From positions 4,707 through 9,839 of the forward strand of contig CAOPQH010000045.1 of assembly GCA_948505485.1 (NCBI GenBank): DNA of 5,133 bases, given 5' to 3'. The translations under genes and the position numbers were made by a program. The DNA is from an uncultured Clostridia bacterium. Its GTDB lineage: Bacteria; Bacillota; Clostridia; TANB77; CAG-508. Of this stretch, positions 1-5,133 are shown piece by piece. Each line of letters begins with the position of its first letter. Positions within the stretch are counted from its first letter, which is position 1. The notes under the pieces are model-generated. The model was given only the letters and a program-made list of their open reading frames with translations. It was not told where the DNA came from and did no database searches.

Positions 1-56
1 TTATTAATTATTTCTATGATTTTTTCATCATTGTTCAATTCAATTATTTTAATCAT
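1..56 (-). CDS. 5' end of an unidentified gene (partial, runs off the window)
   Basis: An ATG at 56-54 on the minus strand opens a reading frame that stays open to the window edge. The visible start reads MIKIIELNNDEKIIEIIN. It is preceded by a good Shine-Dalgarno sequence (GAGGTG, 4 bases before the ATG) and lies downstream of an intrinsic terminator and a candidate promoter, so it looks like the first gene of a separate transcription unit. Eighteen codons are too few to assign a family. The short strand followed by a charged helix would fit the start of many small cytoplasmic enzymes, including GNAT-type acetyltransferases, but this is only a loose resemblance. No function is claimed. Confidence 0.5.
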   Translation of the reverse strand, partial: MIKIIELNNDEKIIEIIN

Positions 57-60
57 ATTA

Positions 61-66
61 CACCTC
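61..66 (-). promoter_or_regulatory. Ribosome binding site of the partial gene starting at 56
   Basis: GAGGTG on the minus strand matches the anti-Shine-Dalgarno complement (GGAGGTGA) and sits 4 bases before the ATG at 56. The spacing is slightly short but workable. This site is the main reason for calling a gene in the short open stretch at the window edge. Confidence 0.55.
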
Positions 67-128
67 AACCTATTTCATACTTTTAATAAAATTGACTTAC
101 TCTTAACAATGAAACACTAACTAATGAA

Positions 129-157
129 ATAATACCTTTAATTAGATGCGAGTACAA
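129..157 (-). promoter_or_regulatory. Candidate sigma-A promoter for the downstream gene
   Basis: Reading the minus strand, a -35-like TTGTAC (157-152) and a -10-like TATTAT (134-129) are separated by 17 bases. The -10 matches the consensus at 5 of 6 positions and the -35 at 3 of 6. Transcription would start near 122 and give a leader of roughly 65 bases before the ATG at 56. The position between an intrinsic terminator and a gene start favours it. In such A+T-rich DNA chance matches are common, so the call is moderate. No clear operator palindrome is visible beside it. Confidence 0.35.
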
Positions 158-181
158 ACAGGTTATACGATACACACAATA

Positions 182-224
182 AAAAGCAGAAAAAATTCAA
201 TCAATACGAATTTTTTCTGCTTTT
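182..224 (-). terminator. Rho-independent terminator of the two-gene operon
   Basis: A perfect 17-bp inverted repeat (182-198 pairing with 208-224) encloses a 9-base loop. The core arm is GCAGAAAAAATTC with its exact complement. On the minus strand the stem is followed by a T-rich run (TTTTTATT), and it begins 4 bases after the TAA stop of the 1065-aa gene. On the plus strand the stem is also followed by a T-rich run (TTTTATTTTT), so it could work in both directions. No gene on the plus strand inside the window would need it. Confidence 0.9.
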
Positions 225-228
225 ATTT

Positions 229-3200
229 TTAAAATAATTTTTCTACAATTCGTTTTGCTGCATTACCTTTTTCAAATGAACAAAATTTGTCGTAGAATTT
301 ATCATATTTTTCTTGATAGCTTTTATTTATTGTTTCAATGTTTTTAATAGAATCAATTAAAGTTTCATTGTCTTTTAGCAATGGTCCGGGTGCTTCATCT
401 TCAAAATTCATATAGAATCCTCTTAAGTTATCTTTATAATGATCTAAGTCATAAGTGAAAAATAGTAATGGCTTTCTTGTATTCGCAAAGTCAAACATTA
501 CTGATGAGTAATCAGTAATACATATATCACTGATTAAATATAAATCGCTAATTTCTTCGTAATCAGCAACATTATAAATAAAGTCTTCTAATGATTTATC
601 TATAATTATTTTATTGCTAATTATGATATGAGGTCTTAGCAATAACACGTACTCGTCACCTAGTCGTTCTTTCATTTGATGTAAATCTAATTTTAAATTG
701 ATGAGATGTTTTTTAGCAGCAGAAACTTCATCATCTCTAAATGTTGGTGCATACAATATCACTTTTTTATCTTTTGGTATAGATAATTTTCGTTTAATTG
801 TCTTTCTCTGTTCTTCTATTAATTTTTCATCTTGGTAGAACATATCATTTCTCGGATAACCCACTTCTAACATTTCTTTATTAAATCTAAATGCTGATTT
901 AAAGCATTCTGTAGCATATGGACTTGGAGAAACTAAATAATCCCATTTAGAAACTGACTCATTAATACGATCAATATAACCTTCGTCTCTACCTTTAAAC
1001 TCGTCTACATCGTTTAACATCTTCTTAAGTGGAGTACCATGCCACGTTTGAATAAATACAGTTTGTTTTTTCTTTTTAATGTAATAAGGGAAGTTTTGAT
1101 TGTTTATCCAATATTTCGCAATCGATAAGTATCTATAATAGTCTGGGCTTAATCTTTTAACTGTAATGACATTTTCATCGTCAAATGGATAAATTTTATT
1201 TGTTACCCATACAATTTTGTATCCTTTGTCTAATTGCTTAATTTGATCATAAATCATTTTCGGACTATCCGTAACTTGTTTTCCTAAATTACTTTCAATT
1301 ACGATTAGCTTTTCATCAATTTTTGCAAACTTCACTAAAAACTTATTCATATATGACATTGCATCAAAATATCGTTTATTTTTTCTCAATCTCATAAATA
1401 TATGTTGTGATAATATATCATATTTAAGTATATCTTTTATTTTATTTTTACGCTTAAAATCTTTTGCTGCTTGGTAAATTCTCTTAGAGTTATCAGTATC
1501 TTTATGTTCAATAAAATTATTAGCTTTTTTAATAATAGATGCTTCATTTACGAAATTATTATCAATATATTCTTTTGTCGCTGCTATTACATCTTCTGCT
1601 TCATCATATATTCTACCAGGTAATTCTTCATCTAAATCAAGATGCGATGGTAATTCACCTATAAATCTATCTCTATCAAATGGGTAATAAATGACTGGTT
1701 TTTCTAAAAAGCTAAAATCAAATGCTACACTCGAATAATCTGTAATCATTAATTGACTTTCTTTAATTAATAATTGTACATCTACTTCACCTTGTCTAAT
1801 AATTGTAATGTAATCAGGTATATTAAATAAATCAACAAATGCTTGCATGTTTGGATGTAAACAGAAAATTATATCTATATTTTGTTTGTTTGCTATCTGT
1901 TCCCATTCTGGATTGTTTAATAAATCATTATAGTATTGTAAATAATCTGATTCTAATAAACTATTGATGTTAGTTATCCAATCTCTCCATGTCGGTATAA
2001 TGAGTATTTGATTCTTTTGAGTTACATTATCCTTAAACAATTCATCAAATCTAGATAAGCCTGTTGATTTAATTTGGTAGTCATCAAATAATAAATCTCT
2101 ATTTACAATTTGTTTCTCTCTTGGTGAACTTGTTATAAACATATCGACATTAAAGTCTTTTAACTGTTTACCATTAATCTGAGTTAAGTTTTTAGTACCT
2201 AGCACACCATGTTGCAAGAATATACGTTTGGCTCTGATTTTTTTGATATAATTTGCTTCGTGACTTGGGAACAACAACTCTGTATGATGCGTACTGCATA
2301 TTATGTCAGCTTTAACCATTAATTCAAAATGCTCTTTTGATTTAAAGTATATGACGTTACCAAATGGTTCTACATTCTTTCTTTCTTCGGAATCTTTATC
2401 TATCACGTAATAAACTTCTTCATTTGGATGTTGAGTTCTCATATATTTAAAGAAATGATAACCATTATCTTGAGCTTTATAAGACTTTTCACCAACGATC
2501 CATATTTTATTTTTGTTAAATGCATTTTTTATTAAAGTTGGATAATCGTGCATTAATTTTTTATATGCATTGTAATCTTCGATGTCATATTCATTTATTC
2601 TAAATGATAAGTTTCTACCTTTCATTGTAAAGTAAGGTACTGCTGTTTTAATCTTATCATTTTGTTCTATTGATATTTCGCCTTTAGATAATCTCTCCAC
2701 GAGTATTCTAGGATTACCTAATTTAACATCAATAGATTCTCTAAATTCTTGAACTTTAATTTCTAAAAATAAATCTATTATATCTTCAGAATCAAAATAG
2801 TTAAGTAAAAATTGTTTTAAGTCGTTAATAATGTCCACTTCAAAATCATAACTTATTGAATTTAAAGACTTATAGACATTAAATACCGTTGTATTTAATG
2901 GAACTTCTATTACATTTTCACTTAATCTTGATGTGATTAATAATTTTGCTTCTTTTAATGTTGAGTTTTGAAGCGAAAATTTCCCTTTTATAAATGCTCG
3001 TTTATTATTTATTGTAACTTTATCAATATGTCTTCTTGCAAAATAAGTCGAAAGTGGTAATTGAGGTTTTTTAGTAAATTGCAATACGCCATTTTTTGTT
3101 AAGTATGGTGTTAAAGTAGCCTCTTCATTAACAACTGTTTCAAAGTTATAAATCTCATAATCATATTTTTTTACATTTACTTTTTGAATAGATTGAGTAA

Positions 3201-3426
3201 TACCATCTGTTTTTTCAAGTAAGAAAAAGATTGTTTCTCTATCGTATTTATCAAATACATTAAGAATTTCAAATAAGTTGATAACGAATTTGTTTTTTAT
3301 TCCTGTTTGTTCAAAACTAATCTCATCAAACTCATTTTTTACATATACATTTTTAATATTATCTATTGTTTGATCAAATTCTAATGTTAAAAGCTCTCCT
3401 ACTTGATATATATTTAAAGTCTTCAT
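229..3426 (-). CDS. Two-domain CDP-glycerol/CDP-ribitol-type polyol phosphotransferase (teichoic acid synthesis), 1065 aa
   Basis: Probable membrane-associated teichoic-acid enzyme that transfers polyol phosphate from CDP-polyol to a lipid-linked acceptor. The protein has an N-terminal region (about 1-300) rich in predicted beta strand with no family I recognise. It then has two catalytic domains. The first (about 300-640) carries QHGVLG with His406, TWRDW at 479-483, LHPN with His524, TDYSS at 562-566 and LPGR near 602-605. A basic linker (about 640-700) follows. The second (about 705-1065) carries DSPK near 720, WHGTPLKK with His796, TFRDD at 895-899, LRPH with His933, TDYSS at 971-975, RGFY at 1002-1005 and PGP at 1013-1015. 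In the TagF family the histidines of the HGTPLK and RPH motifs are essential for catalysis, and both domains keep both histidines. The start at 3426 is chosen because it follows AAGGGG by 10 bases and lies one base after the upstream stop. A longer frame from 3501 has no ribosome binding site and would overlap gene 1. TagF/TarL enzymes usually have one such domain. Glycerol versus ribitol specificity cannot be decided. Confidence 0.88.
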   Translation of the reverse strand: MKTLNIYQVGELLTLEFDQTIDNIKNVYVKNEFDEISFEQTGIKNKFVINLFEILNVFDKYDRETIFFLLEKTDGITQSIQKVNVKKYDYEIYNFETVVNEEATLTPYLTKNGVLQFTKKPQLPLSTYFARRHIDKVTINNKRAFIKGKFSLQNSTLKEAKLLITSRLSENVIEVPLNTTVFNVYKSLNSISYDFEVDIINDLKQFLLNYFDSEDIIDLFLEIKVQEFRESIDVKLGNPRILVERLSKGEISIEQNDKIKTAVPYFTMKGRNLSFRINEYDIEDYNAYKKLMHDYPTLIKNAFNKNKIWIVGEKSYKAQDNGYHFFKYMRTQHPNEEVYYVIDKDSEERKNVEPFGNVIYFKSKEHFELMVKADIICSTHHTELLFPSHEANYIKKIRAKRIFLQHGVLGTKNLTQINGKQLKDFNVDMFITSSPREKQIVNRDLLFDDYQIKSTGLSRFDELFKDNVTQKNQILIIPTWRDWITNINSLLESDYLQYYNDLLNNPEWEQIANKQNIDIIFCLHPNMQAFVDLFNIPDYITIIRQGEVDVQLLIKESQLMITDYSSVAFDFSFLEKPVIYYPFDRDRFIGELPSHLDLDEELPGRIYDEAEDVIAATKEYIDNNFVNEASIIKKANNFIEHKDTDNSKRIYQAAKDFKRKNKIKDILKYDILSQHIFMRLRKNKRYFDAMSYMNKFLVKFAKIDEKLIVIESNLGKQVTDSPKMIYDQIKQLDKGYKIVWVTNKIYPFDDENVITVKRLSPDYYRYLSIAKYWINNQNFPYYIKKKKQTVFIQTWHGTPLKKMLNDVDEFKGRDEGYIDRINESVSKWDYLVSPSPYATECFKSAFRFNKEMLEVGYPRNDMFYQDEKLIEEQRKTIKRKLSIPKDKKVILYAPTFRDDEVSAAKKHLINLKLDLHQMKERLGDEYVLLLRPHIIISNKIIIDKSLEDFIYNVADYEEISDLYLISDICITDYSSVMFDFANTRKPLLFFTYDLDHYKDNLRGFYMNFEDEAPGPLLKDNETLIDSIKNIETINKSYQEKYDKFYDKFCSFEKGNAAKRIVEKLF

Positions 3427-3427
3427 A

Positions 3428-4909
3428 TCAACGTAACCCCTTTTTTGTTTGTAGAGAAGCAATGATTTCATTACCAACTCTATTAGTTGCTTTACCATCA
3501 TCTAAATAATTATATTTTTTATTAAAATTGATATATTTATCATCTAATGGAAGTGTTTCGTAATATTTATTTTCAATATATTTTATTAAGGCTTCGCTTT
3601 CTGTAAAAATCGGACCTGGTAACCCTTCTTCATACGGTGTATAAAATCCTCTAATATCATTTGCATACTCATCTTTGTCATATGCAAAAAATAAAATAGG
3701 ACGTTTTAAATTAGCATAATCAAAATATACTGAAGAATAGTCTGTAATCAGTATATCACTCATTAAAAATAACTCGTTTATATCATTTGCATTTGATAAA
3801 TCATAAATGTTGCTGTATTTATCTAACTCTAAATTTTCAGAAACTAAATAATGTGCTCGAATAATTAATATATATTCACCTCTAAGCTTTGAATTAAAAT
3901 CTTCCAAATCTAATTTTAAGTTAAAGTTATACCGCCCTATTTCTTCTCGATCGTTATCTCTCCATGTAGGCGCATATAATATAATTTTTTTATCAGAAGG
4001 TATATTATGTTTTTTCTTCAATTCATTTATATAATTTTTATGATTGAAATTAATTAAGTCATCATTACGTGGGTAACCTAATGTTAAGATTTGATTATCT
4101 TTCAGCTTGAAAGCTGATTTAAATCTAGTTGTAGCAGTTTCACTAGGTGATATTAAATAATCCCAACGCTCAGTTTCTTTCGTGAACCCATATAAATATT
4201 CTTCTAAAGTAACTTCCGGGATTGAGATAACATTTTGATCATTTGCTAATTTCTTCAAAGGTGTACCATGCCACGTTTGAATATAAATTTGATTAGGTTT
4301 CTTTTCTATTTGCGGAGATAATCTAATGTTAGATATCCATATTTTAGCTTTATTATACAATTTAAAATATTCTTTTGTATTTTTGTTTACCGTTTGAATA
4401 TTTAACTTATTTAATTCATTTTTTAATTTCTCATCATCCACTACTACTATATGTTCATATCCTTTTAATTGGCTAGATAAATATTGATAGAGTTTTTTGG
4501 GAGAATCAGAGAATGCTTTTCCACTAAATGATTCATAAATAATTATGTTTTCTAGTTTCTGTGGAATGATCATTGCAGAATAATAATTCGATTTCAAAGA
4601 ACTCAATAATTTTCTGATACGTGAGAATAAATAAGAAAAATAAAATTTCCCATGAATCATAGATTTAATTTCTAAATATTTAAAGATACTTTTCATTGGA
4701 GGTTGATATTCCATCTTATTTATTAATCGTATAAGTTGTCTTTCATTGTTAAGTATAAAATCATATTTATATGGAAAGAGAGGATTCAGTACTTTATCTA
4801 AATACGTATTTAACTTAATATTAACATTTTGATTTATTTCATTCTTGTTATAAAATGCTATCGTTTCTCTAAAGGATTCTTCGGTCATTAAAAAAAATTT
4901 TTTGTCCAT
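3428..4909 (-). CDS. CDP-glycerol/CDP-ribitol-type polyol phosphotransferase (TagF/TarF/TarL family), 493 aa
   Basis: Predicted peripheral membrane enzyme of wall teichoic acid or related polymer synthesis, transferring glycerol- or ribitol-phosphate from a CDP donor. Residues 1 to about 120 form a basic, aromatic-rich, mostly helical region that may dock on the membrane; I see no signal peptide or clear transmembrane segment. The catalytic domain (about 120-493) shows YESFSGKAFSDSPKK (DSP from 135), QTWHGTPLKK with His214, TWRD at 315-318, RAHY with His353, TDYSS with Asp390, RGFY at 420-423 and PGP at 431-433. His214 and His353 correspond to the two catalytic histidines known in the TagF family. 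The usual Pro before the second histidine is Ala here. The domain aligns end to end with the C-terminal domain of the next gene. The start at 4909 is supported by AAGAGGAG 5 bases upstream; an internal Met8 has less support. It is shorter than a typical TarL and longer than a typical TarF, so no symbol is assigned. Polyol type and primer-versus-polymerase role are unknown. Confidence 0.9.
   Translation of the reverse strand: MDKKFFLMTEESFRETIAFYNKNEINQNVNIKLNTYLDKVLNPLFPYKYDFILNNERQLIRLINKMEYQPPMKSIFKYLEIKSMIHGKFYFSYLFSRIRKLLSSLKSNYYSAMIIPQKLENIIIYESFSGKAFSDSPKKLYQYLSSQLKGYEHIVVVDDEKLKNELNKLNIQTVNKNTKEYFKLYNKAKIWISNIRLSPQIEKKPNQIYIQTWHGTPLKKLANDQNVISIPEVTLEEYLYGFTKETERWDYLISPSETATTRFKSAFKLKDNQILTLGYPRNDDLINFNHKNYINELKKKHNIPSDKKIILYAPTWRDNDREEIGRYNFNLKLDLEDFNSKLRGEYILIIRAHYLVSENLELDKYSNIYDLSNANDINELFLMSDILITDYSSVYFDYANLKRPILFFAYDKDEYANDIRGFYTPYEEGLPGPIFTESEALIKYIENKYYETLPLDDKYINFNKKYNYLDDGKATNRVGNEIIASLQTKKGLR
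3437..3442 (-). promoter_or_regulatory. Ribosome binding site that fixes the start of the 1065-aa gene
   Basis: AAGGGG on the minus strand lies 10 bases before the ATG at 3426, inside the last codons of the upstream gene. The junction reads TGATATG, so stop and start are one base apart. This arrangement supports translational coupling between the two genes and argues against the longer in-frame start at 3501, which has no purine-rich site in front of it. Confidence 0.65.
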
Positions 4910-4914
4910 GCATA

Positions 4915-4922
4915 CTCCTCTT
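4915..4922 (-). promoter_or_regulatory. Ribosome binding site of the 493-aa gene
   Basis: AAGAGGAG on the minus strand ends 5 bases before the ATG at 4909. A second ATG lies 4 bases upstream (at 4913, giving ATGCATG), but it is out of frame and directly against the Shine-Dalgarno sequence, so the 4909 start is preferred. Confidence 0.75.
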
Positions 4923-4947
4923 ATTTATGTTCAAACTGAATTTAGTA

Positions 4948-4974
4948 TTTATATATATTATACACTTGTATCAA
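4948..4974 (-). promoter_or_regulatory. Candidate sigma-A promoter of the two-gene operon
   Basis: On the minus strand TTGATA (4974-4969) matches the -35 consensus at 5 of 6 positions, and TATAAA (4953-4948) matches the -10 at 5 of 6 with a short 15-base spacer. A perfect TATAAT (4962-4957) lies between them but has only a weak -35 (TTTTAT) at 17 bases upstream. Either choice puts the transcript start some 30-45 bases before the ATG at 4909. Which -10 is used cannot be settled by eye. A pentamer AGTGT occurs twice, 13 bases apart (4979-4975 and 4966-4962), overlapping this region. Confidence 0.4.
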
Positions 4975-5133
4975 ACACTATAAAACTAAATAACATGTAA
5001 ATTCATCATTTTAAAATATAGGATTTATTCTATTTTATGTAATTTTATATTATTTAAAATTTTAACACTTATTTTTCAAAATATACAAATTGTTTACATA
5101 ATTTTCTTTATGTATTAAGCTTTAATATATACT
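4975..5133. other. A+T-rich upstream region without a recognisable gene
   Basis: This stretch has no open frame with a ribosome binding site on either strand and no tRNA-like or riboswitch-like fold that I can see. It contains short A+T palindromes, for example TTAAAATTTTAA at 5054-5065 and an imperfect 19-base dyad at 5082-5100. Neither is convincing as a protein binding site in DNA of this composition. It most likely holds the upstream part of the operon's control region and the end of the intergenic space to an unseen gene. Confidence 0.4.

Noticed and set aside
182..224. The inverted repeat as a mobile-element end or attachment site.
   Set aside because: Its position right after a stop codon, compact loop and T-rich tails fit an intrinsic terminator, and no transposase, integrase or target duplication is present.
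3427..3501. A longer in-frame start for the 1065-aa gene, adding 25 residues (MMVKQLIELV...).
   Set aside because: It would overlap the upstream gene by 74 bases, has no purine-rich ribosome binding site, and the ATG at 3426 has AAGGGG at 10 bases and a natural stop-start junction.
229..4909. That the two genes are a single broken gene split by a nonsense mutation.
   Set aside because: The second gene has its own Shine-Dalgarno sequence and start, is in a different frame, and each product contains complete catalytic domains rather than complementary halves.
229..4909. Assigning the symbols tarF, tarL or tagF.
   Set aside because: Lengths and domain layout do not match the classical enzymes, and family members with different polyol substrates and primer or polymerase roles share all the motifs visible here.
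5082..5100. An imperfect dyad, TATACAAATTGTTTACATA, as an operator or catabolite-response site.
   Set aside because: Three of nine pairs fail, the central CG of a cre site is absent, and such A+T palindromes are expected by chance in this composition.
5091..5133. A plus-strand promoter (TTGTTT with TATTAA at 17 bases) pointing out of the window.
   Set aside because: Both hexamers are weak, the region is nearly all A and T, and no plus-strand gene is visible to support it.

Overview
The window is very A+T-rich and looks like low-GC Firmicutes DNA. A staphylococcal or closely related (Mammaliicoccus/Macrococcus-like) chromosome is the best guess, because both large proteins belong to the teichoic-acid CDP-polyol phosphotransferase family and have the Lys/Asn/Ile-rich composition and AGGAG-type ribosome binding sites typical of that group. 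The species cannot be fixed from this sequence. All recognised genes lie on the minus strand, so transcription runs from high to low coordinates.

Layout in transcription order. An A+T-rich leader of about 220 bp (4910-5133) carries a plausible sigma-A-type promoter close to the first gene. Gene 1 (4909-3428, 493 aa) has a short basic N-terminal region and one TagF/TarF/TarL-type catalytic domain. Gene 2 (3426-229, 1065 aa) starts one base after the gene 1 stop codon. It has a roughly 300-residue N-terminal region that I cannot assign, followed by two complete catalytic domains of the same family in tandem. A strong intrinsic terminator (182-224) closes the two-gene unit 4 bases after the gene 2 stop. 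After a 125-bp spacer with a candidate promoter, a third gene begins at 56 and runs off the window edge; only its first 18 codons are visible.

Working model. The two proteins together supply three CDP-glycerol/CDP-ribitol-type phosphotransferase active sites from one transcript. Family knowledge places them at the inner face of the cytoplasmic membrane, moving glycerol-phosphate or ribitol-phosphate units from CDP-polyol donors onto a lipid-linked acceptor to build wall teichoic acid or a teichoic-acid-like surface polymer. The C-terminal domain of gene 2 and the domain of gene 1 are close relatives. The first catalytic domain of gene 2 is a more divergent subtype. This suggests division of labour (priming versus extension, or two different repeat units), but that is inference: neither the polyol nor the polymer can be read from sequence alone. 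Nothing else in the window (mobile element, CRISPR, tRNA, rRNA, riboswitch) could be supported.
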